The notes under the pieces were generated by a model. That model was not told the origin of the DNA, searched no databases, and was given only the letters and a program-made list of their open reading frames with translations. From the NCBI GenBank assembly GCA_036389795.1, contig DASVWD010000028.1, positions 1-36,745 on the forward strand: a DNA stretch of 36,745 bases, read 5' to 3'. The position numbers and the translations under genes were made by a program. Shown here one piece after another: positions 1-7,380 of this stretch (position 1 is its first letter; each line of letters opens with the position of its first letter). The stretch comes from Longimicrobium sp. GTDB lineage: Bacteria; Gemmatimonadota; Gemmatimonadetes; Longimicrobiales; Longimicrobiaceae.

Positions 1-1
1 G

Positions 2-151
2 TGGCCGCTCTGCGACGAAGCGCTGGTCAACGAGTCGTTCGACTCCATTGAGGAGTTGGAGACCCGGCTGGGAGAGCGCTGCTGCGTGCTCTCCGATCAG
101 CCCGAACTCCTCCGCTCGGCCACCTTCTTCCATTGGTGGCCACACTCATGA
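2..151 (+). CDS. IS630-type transposase, C-terminal fragment
   Basis: An open frame enters from the left edge and ends at the TGA at 149-151, giving about 49 residues. They start WPLCDEALVNESFDSIEELE and end FFHWWPHS. This matches the usual C-terminus of IS630/Tc1-like DDE transposases, where an 'N..F.s..el...l' helix follows the last catalytic acid and a short 'hWWPH'-like tail closes the protein. The catalytic DDE domain lies outside the window, so intactness cannot be judged. Family assignment rests on recalled pattern only. Confidence 0.6.
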   Translation, partial: WPLCDEALVNESFDSIEELETRLGERCCVLSDQPELLRSATFFHWWPHS

Positions 152-205
152 TTCCAGAACTCTTCTCTGCAAAATGTATGATATCTGTGGTGTCCCAACG
201 ACAAA

Positions 206-233
206 CCCCTCTTCCGAGCGTCCGGGAGAGGGG
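206..233 (-). terminator. Hairpin terminator after the metalloprotease gene
   Basis: CCCCTCTTCC and GGGAGAGGGG can pair around a short GC loop. Read on the minus strand, the stem is followed by GTTTG, a short U-rich tail. It lies about 30 nt past the stop codon of the minus-strand protease gene, where an intrinsic terminator would be expected. Confidence 0.55.
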
Positions 234-261
234 CTTTCGCTTGCTCGTCGCGAAGTTGTGG

Positions 262-2073
262 CTACCGCCCGCGCGACTGGGCGGAGACCAGGCTCTGGTC
301 CACCAGCCAGGCGCGCGCGTCGCCCACGTCCAGCCGGTTGTTCTTGTTCCCCAGCAGGTCCAGGAAGCGCACCTGGTCGGGGGTGAGCGGCGCGCCCTCG
401 CCCAGCAGGTGCGCCATCACCGCCGCCGACGTGAGCTGGGGCTTCACCACCTCGAGCGCGAAGGTGCGGGCGCCGAACGCGCTCCCGCTGGTGACGCTCA
501 CCGTGAACACGAAGACGCCCGCCTCGGCCGGGACGCCGCGGATGGAGCCGTCGAAGCTGATCACCACCCCCGTCGGCAGGCGCCCGCCCACCACCGTCCA
601 GCTCGCCGCGCCCGGCAGGTTGGCGGCGCTGAGCCGGTCGCTGTACTCGGCGCCCATGGTGGCCGCGGGGCGCACCGAGTCGCCCTGCACGGCGATGCCG
701 CCCAGCGTGGAGACCTCCACCCGGAAGCCGGTGGCCGTCTGCTCCAGCACGCTCACCCGCACCCCGGCGGCGCCGTCCACGAAGCTCTCGCCGGGGAGCC
801 ACTGCGCCCCCGCGTCGTTGGGGTTGCCGTTGCCGTCGGGGTCCACCACCCGTGCGGGGCTCGCGTCGCGCAGGTCGACCCGGTGGATCACCACCGCCTC
901 GGCCGGGAGCCGGCCGGGGGCGTCGTAGCCGGAGAGGCGCCGCGCCTCGACCGTGAAGAACACGCCGCCGCCGGGGACGGGGATCTCGGCCATCTGGTAG
1001 CCCCCCGCCGGCGGCGAGGCCCCGCGCTCCAGCGTGATGGTGGCCTGGGTGCTGGGCCCCGCCACGTACTTGCGCGCCGCCGGGATCCACCCCAGCAGGT
1101 CCTTGTGGAAGGCGATGGTGTGCGGGGCCACCCGGGTGCCCACCGAGGGGTCGGTGGAGCCGCCGCCGCTCATCACGTCCCAGCGCGAGTCGTAGGTCTG
1201 CGTGTACGGCCCCGACGAGTGGGGGAGCCCCAGCGAGTGCCCCGTCTCGTGCGCGTAGGTGGACTGGGTGGCCCAGTTCGCCATCCAGGTGGTGGCCCAG
1301 CGCCTGGTCACCCCGTCCAGGGTGAGCGTCCACCCCCCGCCCCACGAGAAGCCGCCCAGGTCGGAGTTGAACTGCATGTTGATGCCGACGTACTGCGAGA
1401 AGTCGACCTCGGCGTCGGCCGCGGCGGTGCAGTCGCGCACCAGGGCCCCCAGGTCGGCCTCGCTGGAGGAGCGCATGTACTGCGCGGAGGGTCTCGGCAG
1501 CAGGTACGGCCCGCGCACCACCGTCCCCGAGAGGTCCACCCGCTGCTCCGACAGCTCGCGCCAGTAGTGGTCGAGCCCCGGGTACGCCGGGCCCATCCAC
1601 TGCTCCAGGACCTCCCGCGACCGGGGGTCGCCGCCCATGTCCGCGAAGCGGCAGACGAGCGTCACGTACGCGCGCGTGCCGAACTGCGGGGCGCCGGCCA
1701 CCGCCAGGCGCGGCCCCGCCTGCGGGGCGAGCGAGCGCACCCGGAGCGCCGGGGCGCCGCCGTCGGCGCCGGTGAGCAGGTCGCCCTCCACGGTCACGCG
1801 CTGGCCGTTCAGCTTCAGCACGCCGCCGTACGGCTCTGCCTCGGCCGCGCTCATCCGGAGCCGCGTGGCGCGCCCGCCGGCGTCCACCAGCAGGTACTGG
1901 ACGTCGGCCAGGGCGTTCTCGACGCCGCGCGTCTGCCACACCACGTGGAACCACCCCGAGCGCGCCTCCCCGTCCACCCGCGCGGGAAGGTGCGCGAACG
2001 CCGCCAGCGCCAGCCCCAGCGCGCAGAGCGCGGCCGCGGCGCGGCGGGCCGTCCTGCCTGTTCCGGTGCTCAT
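262..2073 (-). CDS. Secreted metzincin-like metalloprotease with Ig-like and dockerin-like C-terminal parts
   Basis: 603 aa. An N-terminal signal peptide (about residues 1-28, Arg-rich then an Ala/Leu core) implies export. Residues about 275-285 read HETGHSLGLPH, the HExxHxxGxxH zinc motif of metzincins, followed by a 'WDVMSGG' Met-turn-like sequence. This supports a zinc endopeptidase resembling the M6/gametolysin type. A putative-Ig (He_PIG-like) segment covers roughly 465-540. The last 50 residues contain LDLLGNKNNRLDVGDARAWL, a dockerin/EF-hand-like calcium loop. ATG is at 2071-2073 with GAGGGGG just upstream, 7 nt after the stop of the lipoprotein gene, so the two are probably co-transcribed. 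Substrate unknown. It has no obvious link to the RiPP genes. Confidence 0.8.
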   Translation of the reverse strand: MSTGTGRTARRAAAALCALGLALAAFAHLPARVDGEARSGWFHVVWQTRGVENALADVQYLLVDAGGRATRLRMSAAEAEPYGGVLKLNGQRVTVEGDLLTGADGGAPALRVRSLAPQAGPRLAVAGAPQFGTRAYVTLVCRFADMGGDPRSREVLEQWMGPAYPGLDHYWRELSEQRVDLSGTVVRGPYLLPRPSAQYMRSSSEADLGALVRDCTAAADAEVDFSQYVGINMQFNSDLGGFSWGGGWTLTLDGVTRRWATTWMANWATQSTYAHETGHSLGLPHSSGPYTQTYDSRWDVMSGGGSTDPSVGTRVAPHTIAFHKDLLGWIPAARKYVAGPSTQATITLERGASPPAGGYQMAEIPVPGGGVFFTVEARRLSGYDAPGRLPAEAVVIHRVDLRDASPARVVDPDGNGNPNDAGAQWLPGESFVDGAAGVRVSVLEQTATGFRVEVSTLGGIAVQGDSVRPAATMGAEYSDRLSAANLPGAASWTVVGGRLPTGVVISFDGSIRGVPAEAGVFVFTVSVTSGSAFGARTFALEVVKPQLTSAAVMAHLLGEGAPLTPDQVRFLDLLGNKNNRLDVGDARAWLVDQSLVSAQSRGR

Positions 2074-2080
2074 CGCCCCC

Positions 2081-2500
2081 TCACCGCGCGAAGGTGACGC
2101 GGTAGCCGCTCACGTCGGCCCGCGGCTGGTTGCTCAGGCCGGCGGCCTCGACCACGGTGGCCGTGTAGGCGCGCGCCCGGTTCACGTCGGGGACGGACAG
2201 GCGCAGCAGGTCGCCGCCCGTGATGGCGCCGAAGACCGCCACCCGCCGGGTGGTGCCCCCCGGCGCCGTGGAGTACACGCTGGTCCCCGCGCGCGCCGGC
2301 GCCACCGAGGCGATCGCCCCGGGGCCGGAGAGCGACACCACCATGGCGCGGTCGTCGGTGAACGGGGTCTCCAGGCGCAGCACCAGCTCGCCCGGGACGG
2401 GCGTGGGCGTGCCGCCGTCGCCGCCGCACGCCGCCAGGAGCGCGGCCGCGGCGAGCGGCGCCCAGCGGAGCGCGCGGCGGCGTGGGAGGGAGGTCTTCAT
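2081..2500 (-). CDS. Small putative lipoprotein
   Basis: 139 aa. The start at 2500 is chosen over a much longer upstream frame because MKTSLPRRRALRWAPLAAAA opens a typical lipoprotein signal ending in LLAACGGDGG (Cys about residue 28), and GGGGGAT lies a few bases before the ATG. After a short Thr/Pro linker the rest looks like a small beta-rich domain: 'ELVLRLETPFTDDRAMVVSL' near the start and 'VSGYRVTFAR' at the end. I do not recognise the family. It precedes the metalloprotease with 7 nt between them and likely shares its mRNA. Confidence 0.7.
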   Translation of the reverse strand: MKTSLPRRRALRWAPLAAAALLAACGGDGGTPTPVPGELVLRLETPFTDDRAMVVSLSGPGAIASVAPARAGTSVYSTAPGGTTRRVAVFGAITGGDLLRLSVPDVNRARAYTATVVEAAGLSNQPRADVSGYRVTFAR

Positions 2501-2927
2501 CGGGTGATCCCCCGCGGAGTGTCGGCCGGCCGGGTCCGGGCGGACGAGCCGGCGGGTGGGCAGGGAAGAGAACGCGGCGGCGCGGGCGCCTCTGACACCC
2601 GCGGGCCGCGGCCGCACCGCCCTGGCGGACGCGTGGCGATGCAAGCTCCGCGCGCGGACCGCGCCGCCGGCCGCCCGCCGCTCCATCTCGTTGCAGGGCA
2701 GGCGGATCCACCGCTCTCGCCGCCCGGGCGCCCTGCCCGCGTGGATGGGGCCGCCGTGTACGGGTGAGGCGCCGGAGCCGCAGTGTGGAGCGTCGCGGGA
2801 CAGCAGGCGGGCGGCGCAGGGGCGCGCCGGGGGACGCGCTCTTCTTGTCCGGATGTTTCCCGCGCGCCATCTTCCCTGCCCCGGACGGCCCGCTCTCCCA
2901 CCCGACCATCCCGCTCCCCTGGAAACG
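2501..2927. other. Divergent intergenic region
   Basis: 427 nt between the minus-strand lipoprotein gene and the plus-strand DUF2075-type gene. Frames that extend through it on both strands are Arg/Pro/Ala-rich low-complexity readings without a start signal or family similarity, so I treat it as non-coding. It must hold both promoters. I see no clear -35/-10 pair and no copy of the sigma-54 architecture found further right. Confidence 0.5.
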
Positions 2928-4817
2928 ATGCACCTCGCCAAGCTGAAGGTCGAAGACTTCATCCGGTCGGCGCCCGCCCTGTGGTCGACGCTGGCGGAGC
3001 AGTACAGGCTCGTCCACCGCCGGTCCCCCGGCGAGTCCGAGGTCGACTCCTGGAGGCACTCGCTGCCGCATCTCGCGCGGGTCCTGGCGGCGGCGGCGCC
3101 GGGGACGCGCGAGGGCACGATCTACCTGGAGTACGAGATGCCGAGCTCCTCGGCGCGGGCGGACGCCCTCGTCGTGGGCCTGGGCAGGGACCAGCGGCGC
3201 GCGGGCGTGGTGGTGGAGCTGAAGCAGTGGGACGCGCGCTCGATCCTGGTGGAAGGGACCCTGGTCAGGGTGGGGCCGGCCTGGCACTCCCACCCCAGCG
3301 ACCAGGCGCTCGGCTACCGGGACTTCCTGGCGGACCTGTCGGAGGCGTTCGCCGACCAGCCGCACGTGCTCGGGTGCTGCTCGTTCCTCCACAACCTCCC
3401 GGCGCAGGGGGCGCTCGCCCTCACCCGCGAGCCGTTCGCCAGGCTGTGCCAGCTCTCGCCGGTGTTCACCGGCGACCGCGTGAGGGAGATGGCCGACTGG
3501 ATCTCGGGGATCGTGGCGGAGCGGCCCGACTCGCGGTTCCTCGCGGACCTCGACGCGGACCGGGTCCGCGTCAGCCGCTCGCTCTTCCAGAACGTGGCGA
3601 AGGCCGTCCGCGAGGAACCCGCGTGGCACCTCCTGGAGAGCCAGCGGACGGCCTACGGGCGGATCCTCGACCTCGCCCTCCGCGACGACGGCGAGAAGCA
3701 CCTGGTGCTCGTCACCGGCGGCCCCGGGACGGGGAAGAGCGTGATCGCGATGCAGCTGATGGGGCAGCTGAGCCGCCGCGCCGTCCCGGTCGTCCACGTG
3801 ACCAACTCGAAGAGCTTCACCACGGTGATGCAGTCGCTGATCTCGGTGCGCGGGAGCCGGATGTGGGGGAGCCAGGCCACGGAGGGCCTGTTCCGGCTGT
3901 CGCACAGCTGGGTCCGGCGGAAGGACGCCTTCGACGTCGCCCTGTGCGACGAGGCCCACCGCTTCCGCCGCAGCACCAACCTCCGTCCGTACCTGGTGAG
4001 CGGCCGCCCGCAGGCGGAGGAGATCATGGAGCGCGTCCGGACCACGGTGGCCTTCATCGACGAGCGCCAGATCCTGCGCAAGGCCGAGCAGGGCACGGTC
4101 GACTACTTCCGGCGGTGCGCCGAGGCCGTCGGGATCAGGCCGGAGAACATCCACGGCCCGATCGAGCTGCAGGCCCAGTTCCGGCAGGCCGGCAGCAGCG
4201 AGTTCCTGGGCGCGCTCGACAGCGCCCTGTACGAGGAGCGCCCCGTCGGCTTCGCGCACCGCAACTTCGCCGTGGACGTCGTCGCCTCGGTCGCGGAGCT
4301 CGAGGAGGTGCTGCGGGCGAAGGTCGAGGCCGGGTACTCGGCACGCCTGCTCGCCGGCTTCTGCTGGCCGTGGTCCGACCCCGGGGCCGGCGGCTCGCTC
4401 GCCCACGACGTGCGGATCGGCGGCTGGTCGCGGCCGTGGAACGCCAAGGCCGTGCCGTCGAAGCACTACACGCCCGACCAGCACCCGTACACCCTCTGGG
4501 CGACGCGCAGGCACGACCAGCTCGGCGAGATCGGGTGCATCTACTCGGCGCAGGGCTTCGAGTTCGACCACATCGGCCTGATCTGGGGGCCGGACCTCGT
4601 CTGGCGGGGAGGCCGCTGGGTGGCGCGGCCGGAGCGCAGCTCGGATTCAGAGATGAGGTCCGGGGCCGGGCGGGTCACCTCCCCGGCCGTGGCGCTTCCC
4701 CTGCTGAAGAACGCCTACCGGGTGCTGGCGACGAGGGGGATGCGCGGCTGCTGGATCCACTGCGAGGACGAGCAGACGGCGGAGTACCTCCGCGGCGCGC
4801 TCACCGCCGGGGGGTGA
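2928..4817 (+). CDS. DUF2075-type ATPase with N-terminal nuclease-like domain
   Basis: 629 aa from ATG 2928, with GGAAAC just upstream. The frame stays open further upstream, but that part is low-complexity. Residues about 75-101 end in VVVELKQW after a 'YEMPSSSARADALVVG' strand, a D...(E)xK arrangement typical of PD-(D/E)XK nuclease folds. Residues about 260-275 carry GGPGTGKSVIAMQL (Walker A), about 338-343 LCDEAHRF (Walker B), and FIDERQ follows near 376. Later motifs CIYSAQGFEFDHIGLIWG and NAYRVLATRGMRG match superfamily I helicase motifs V/VI as seen in DUF2075 (Schlafen-like) proteins. Such proteins are often found in defence or mobile contexts; its role here is unknown. It seems monocistronic. 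Confidence 0.8.
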   Translation: MHLAKLKVEDFIRSAPALWSTLAEQYRLVHRRSPGESEVDSWRHSLPHLARVLAAAAPGTREGTIYLEYEMPSSSARADALVVGLGRDQRRAGVVVELKQWDARSILVEGTLVRVGPAWHSHPSDQALGYRDFLADLSEAFADQPHVLGCCSFLHNLPAQGALALTREPFARLCQLSPVFTGDRVREMADWISGIVAERPDSRFLADLDADRVRVSRSLFQNVAKAVREEPAWHLLESQRTAYGRILDLALRDDGEKHLVLVTGGPGTGKSVIAMQLMGQLSRRAVPVVHVTNSKSFTTVMQSLISVRGSRMWGSQATEGLFRLSHSWVRRKDAFDVALCDEAHRFRRSTNLRPYLVSGRPQAEEIMERVRTTVAFIDERQILRKAEQGTVDYFRRCAEAVGIRPENIHGPIELQAQFRQAGSSEFLGALDSALYEERPVGFAHRNFAVDVVASVAELEEVLRAKVEAGYSARLLAGFCWPWSDPGAGGSLAHDVRIGGWSRPWNAKAVPSKHYTPDQHPYTLWATRRHDQLGEIGCIYSAQGFEFDHIGLIWGPDLVWRGGRWVARPERSSDSEMRSGAGRVTSPAVALPLLKNAYRVLATRGMRGCWIHCEDEQTAEYLRGALTAGG

Positions 4818-4857
4818 TCCCGGACCCGGCGCGCGGGCCGTTCCCGGGGAGCCCCGG

Positions 4858-4921
4858 CCTCTGTGTCTCTGTGTGATTTCAATCTGTTCGGAACCAGAAT
4901 AATGCTCTGCAACGTGGTGTG
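4858..4921. repeat. Half copy of the palindromic dispersed repeat
   Basis: CTCTGTGTCTCTGTGTGATT, then AATCTGTT, GGAACCAGAA and ATGCTCTGCAACGTGGT, match the reverse complement of the left half of the full element at 20619-20781 nearly base for base. Only one arm is present here. It lies 40 nt past the DUF2075-type gene. The rest of 4818-5064 shows no gene. Confidence 0.7.
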
Positions 4922-5064
4922 ACTGCCGACACAGGACGGTCGCGACGCTCCTTCGGATCCTCTCCCCCGGGCATTCGGACTCCGCGTACAAGGTTGGCGG
5001 AGGGAGGAGGCCGGCCGCCGCGGAGGACCGTCGAGACGACCAGATCCCGGGCGGCGACGGAGAA

Positions 5065-5562
5065 TCAGCCCTTCCCCTCGTCCGGGTCGTGGGCCATCTC
5101 GTCGATGGCGACGGCGACCGCCAGGATCAGCGCGTCGTCCTCCCCGGGGGCCACGTCGATCCCGTAGGTGTCGGTGAGCGCGAACCACTTCTTGGAGACG
5201 CGCGCCACGGTGTCGCCGCCGCGGCGGACCTCGTACTCGTGGTCCAGCAGCTCGCCCTGCGCCACCAGGTCCCCGCCGCCCTCCACGTCGATCACGAACC
5301 GGTCGCGGAAGGGCGAGATCCACGCCTTGCGCACCGTGGCGACGGTGCGGCCGCCGCGCAGGATCTTCATGCTGTCGCGCAGCGCGAGCTTCTTCTCGCG
5401 GATGGTGGCCACCTCGTTCCCCCGCAGGTCCTCGATCACGAAGGTCTCGCGCAGGCGCAGCACCTTGCCGTCCACGCGGTAGACCGGCTTCCCCCGCTCG
5501 TCCTCGATCACGAAGTCCTCGCCGATCGAGATCAGCCGCTGGCGCATCCTGTAGCGGGCCAT
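5065..5562 (-). CDS. LURP-one-related (tubby-like fold) protein
   Basis: 165 aa from the ATG at 5560-5562, preceded by GGGGGAACG. The sequence starts MARYRMRQRLISIGEDFVIE and runs as short beta-strand repeats: 'DERGKPVYRVDGKVLRLRET', 'GNEVATIREKKLALRDSMKI', 'ARVSKKWFALTDTYGIDVA'. This is the hallmark of the LOR/YxjI family, a small tubby-like barrel often suggested to bind membrane lipids. A final helix (LILAVAVAIDEMAH) completes the fold, and length fits the family. Its 5' end lies about 100 nt from a sigma-54 upstream site that serves the divergent plus-strand gene. No link to the RiPP pathway is evident. Confidence 0.85.
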   Translation of the reverse strand: MARYRMRQRLISIGEDFVIEDERGKPVYRVDGKVLRLRETFVIEDLRGNEVATIREKKLALRDSMKILRGGRTVATVRKAWISPFRDRFVIDVEGGGDLVAQGELLDHEYEVRRGGDTVARVSKKWFALTDTYGIDVAPGEDDALILAVAVAIDEMAHDPDEGKG

Positions 5563-5658
5563 CGTTCCCCCGTCTGCCGAAGTGAAGGCGGCGGTCGCGG
5601 CCCCACCGCCGGCGCGACCGGGTCTCCCGAGACGGGCAATCGGCGAGCCAGGAGCGGC

Positions 5659-5684
5659 GCGAGCCCGTTCTCTATCCCGTAGAG
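5659..5684 (+). promoter_or_regulatory. Upstream activator site 1 (bEBP-like)
   Basis: Half-sites GCGAG, N6, CTCTATC, one base, CGTAGAG. This is the same three-half-site layout as seven other copies in the window. The centre (5677) is only 49 nt before the -24 G at 5726, closer than in the other copies; the difference is about four helical turns from 93. A RYTTRCG-like ACTCACG lies at 5700-5706. Confidence 0.55.
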
Positions 5685-5724
5685 GCGGGACTCGCAAAAA
5701 CTCACGGCCCCAACGGCGCCCGAC

Positions 5725-5741
5725 AGGCTAACCCCTTGCCA
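5725..5741 (+). promoter_or_regulatory. Sigma-54 -24/-12 promoter 1
   Basis: AGGCTAACCCCTTGCCA. GG at 5726-5727 and GC at 5738-5739 have the strict 12-nt offset of sigma-54 promoters. Predicted start of transcription near 5751, about 110 nt before the leader-like gene at 5861. Confidence 0.55.
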
Positions 5742-5860
5742 GCCAAAACGCTAGCGCACGGCACCCCGGTTGCTCTCACCCACCTGATCGACACGGCCCT
5801 TCCGAGAGGCATCCCCCGTCCACCCCCGGCGACGCGCGCCGCCCGCTCCCCAGGTACCTG

Positions 5861-6187
5861 ATGCATCCACCGCCCTCCCCCGGCTTCGGCGCCGACGCGG
5901 CCCGCGAGGCCGAGCGCGTGCTCCGGGAGGCGCTCGCGCGCTCCGCCACCGACCTGCCGTTCCGCCGCAGGCTGCTGGAGGATCCCCGCGCGGCCATCGA
6001 GGAGCTCACCGGGCGGGCGCTCCCCGAGGAGTTCCACGTGCTCTTCGTGGAGAACCACGGCAGCGCCACGCTGGTGCTCCCGGAGTACGTCGGCCCCGAG
6101 GCCCCGCTCCCGCACGAGCCCGCCTCGCTCCCCCTGGCGGCCCTGGGCGCGCCGGTCGAGGGCGCCCGCGCCGGCCGGCCGAACTGA
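5861..6187 (+). CDS. NHLP-type leader protein lacking a double-glycine site
   Basis: 108 aa. Residues about 15-80 match nitrile-hydratase-alpha-like leaders (NHLP): LARSATDLPFRRRLLEDPRA, AIEELTG and HVLFVENHGSATLVLPEY align well with the precursors at 9493 and 9922. Unlike them it has no LSE-x-ELEAVAGG segment. It ends in a Pro/Ala-rich tail with no obvious core and no Cys. It may be a degenerate precursor, a truncated leader, or a leader-like accessory protein. The start is a first-ATG choice with only a weak AGG upstream. It sits behind its own sigma-54 promoter and ahead of the three-precursor group. Confidence 0.75.
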   Translation: MHPPPSPGFGADAAREAERVLREALARSATDLPFRRRLLEDPRAAIEELTGRALPEEFHVLFVENHGSATLVLPEYVGPEAPLPHEPASLPLAALGAPVEGARAGRPN

Positions 6188-6228
6188 GCCGCGGGCACCC
6201 GGCGGCTCCCACGAGAGCGGACCGCGCC

Positions 6229-6255
6229 GGAGAGCCGGCGCTCTACCCGGTAGAG
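6229..6255 (+). promoter_or_regulatory. Upstream activator site 2
   Basis: GGAGAG, N6, CTCTACC, C, GGTAGAG. The second part is a perfect palindrome extended to GCTCTACC-C-GGTAGAGC (6240-6256). Centre 6248 lies 93 nt before the -24 G at 6341. Confidence 0.7.
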
Positions 6256-6339
6256 CCCTGGCTCGACGCGCGCCGGGCCCGGCGGCGGAGATCGTCTTCC
6301 AACCTGTTGTGAACAGCTTACTTACGTGCGATCCCGCAG

Positions 6340-6356
6340 GGGCATGCCCGTTGCCT
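6340..6356 (+). promoter_or_regulatory. Sigma-54 -24/-12 promoter 2
   Basis: GGGCATGCCCGTTGCCT, with GG at 6341-6342 and GC at 6353-6354. An ACTTACG box at 6320-6326 starts 21 nt before the -24 G. Predicted transcription start near 6366, 41 nt before the first precursor gene. Confidence 0.75.
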
Positions 6357-6406
6357 TCGCCTGCGGCAGCGCCGAGACCCACCCCACCCACCCTCCGGAG
6401 GACACG

Positions 6407-6619
6407 ATGTCGAAAGAGAAGACCCAGGACCAGGCGTCCGCCGCGCAGGCGGGCGACGCGACGGAGCTGACGGACGAGAGCCTCGAGGCGGTGGCCGGCG
6501 GGCTCAGCCTGATCGGCAACGACGACGGCGGGTGCATCCTGCTGCCGCTGCCGGAATCCCCCTTCCCGACCGAGCCGGTCTTCAACCCCGACGGCACGAC
6601 GCTGCAGACCGCCGTCTGA
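6407..6619 (+). CDS. RiPP precursor A1 (GG leader, Cys/Pro core)
   Basis: 70 aa. The leader begins MSKEKTQDQASAAQAGDATE and ends ELTDESLEAVAGG, the double-glycine signal recognised by C39 peptidase exporters. The 38-residue core contains GNDDGGCILLPLPESPFPTE, with a single Cys, scattered Ser/Thr and many prolines. GGAGG lies 7 nt before the ATG, which is chosen because all sister precursors begin MS-[EDK]. First of three consecutive precursors, probably one mRNA from the sigma-54 promoter at 6340. Likely modified by one of the two LanM enzymes, but with one Cys at most one thioether ring could form. Confidence 0.85.
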   Translation: MSKEKTQDQASAAQAGDATELTDESLEAVAGGLSLIGNDDGGCILLPLPESPFPTEPVFNPDGTTLQTAV

Positions 6620-6685
6620 GTCCGAGAGTGCCCGCTGCCCTTCCAGGGGCCATTCCGCGCTTCCCCATCCCACCCGGAGGATCCG

Positions 6686-6868
6686 ATGTCCGAAGAGAAG
6701 AGCACCGATCCGCAGTCGCGCGCGCCGGAGGCCGAGAGCCTCCCGGACGAGAACCTGGAGTCGGTCTCCGGGGGCGCCAGCATCATCGACACGGGCTGCA
6801 TCCTGCTCCCGCCCGAGCCGTGCTTCCCCATGCCCTTCGACCCCACCGGCGACATCGTCGCGCTCTGA
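6686..6868 (+). CDS. RiPP precursor A2
   Basis: 60 aa. The leader MSEEKSTDPQSRAPEAESLP ends NLESVSGG, a Ser variant of the usual VAGG. The core has IIDTGCILLPPEPCFPMPFD, with two Cys in a [DG]-[TG]-G-C-I-L-L-P context shared with A1. CCCGGAGGATCCG precedes the ATG. It lies 66 nt after A1. GC content and codon use match the neighbours. Confidence 0.85.
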   Translation: MSEEKSTDPQSRAPEAESLPDENLESVSGGASIIDTGCILLPPEPCFPMPFDPTGDIVAL

Positions 6869-6936
6869 GCCAGCCGGCGGCGCCTTCGCACCCGGCCGGC
6901 CCACGGCCCGAACCCATTCACCAAGGAGAACGTCCC

Positions 6937-7086
6937 ATGTCCGAGAAGAACCCCGAGACGCAGAACACCACCGAGGCGACGGAACTGACCGACGAGAGCG
7001 TCGAGCAGGTGTCGGGCGGCATCATCGACGGCGGCTGCATCGGGCCGTTCCCGCCGACCTTCCCCGAGGGGAACAGCACCTTCTGA
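6937..7086 (+). CDS. RiPP precursor A3
   Basis: 49 aa, start at 6937 with AAGGAG upstream. The leader ends ELTDESVEQVSGG. The core IIDGGCIGPFPPTFPEGNST ends in Phe. The I-D-[GT]-G-C-I element is shared with A2, and PTFP recurs in the precursor at 21990. One Cys, two Thr/Ser in the core. It is the shortest precursor and the last before a strong GC hairpin. Confidence 0.85.
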   Translation: MSEKNPETQNTTEATELTDESVEQVSGGIIDGGCIGPFPPTFPEGNSTF

Positions 7087-7116
7087 TCTGCACGGCCGGG
7101 AGACCGGCACCGCGAC

Positions 7117-7152
7117 ACCCGGCCCGGGGCGGACCTCCGCTCCGGGCCGGGG
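7117..7152 (+). terminator. GC hairpin after the A1-A3 precursors
   Basis: CCGGCCCGGGGCGGA pairs with TCCGCTCCGGGCCGG around a CC-containing loop, 30 nt past the A3 stop codon. There is no U-tract, but stem strength and position suggest a transcription end or mRNA 3' stabiliser. Confidence 0.5.
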
Positions 7153-7170
7153 CCGCTTCGGGTACAGTTC

Positions 7171-7266
7171 TCACGCAGAGACGCAGAGGAGGACCGGAGC
7201 CTCCTCTGCGTCTCTGCGTCATTGCCGTCGGTTCTGTTCGGAGCCAGAACGACGCTCTCCACGTGG
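7171..7266. repeat. Palindromic dispersed repeat with conserved flank
   Basis: A perfect 20-bp inverted repeat (7173-7192 with 7200-7219, ACGCAGAGACGCAGAGGAGG) and a 7-nt spacer. The conserved flank GGTTCTGTTCGGAGCCAGAA and CGACGCTCTCCACGTGG follows at 7230-7266. The flank matches the arms of the copies at 4858 and 20581. It lies between convergent transcription units, so the stem could also act as a bidirectional terminator. Confidence 0.75.
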
Positions 7267-7380
7267 CACGAGCCTGAAGGGGCCGGCCGTCAGCGCGCCT
7301 TCTTCAGCACTGCATCGACCCCGGGACGGCACCCGCCTGGCGATCCTCCTCGCTGCCGGCGCCTCGCGCTACCCCCCCCT

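Noticed and set aside
2556-2927. Longer start for the DUF2075-type gene
   Set aside because: The extra 124 residues are Arg/Pro/Ala-rich with no domain, and the family-like sequence begins at MHLAKLKVEDF.
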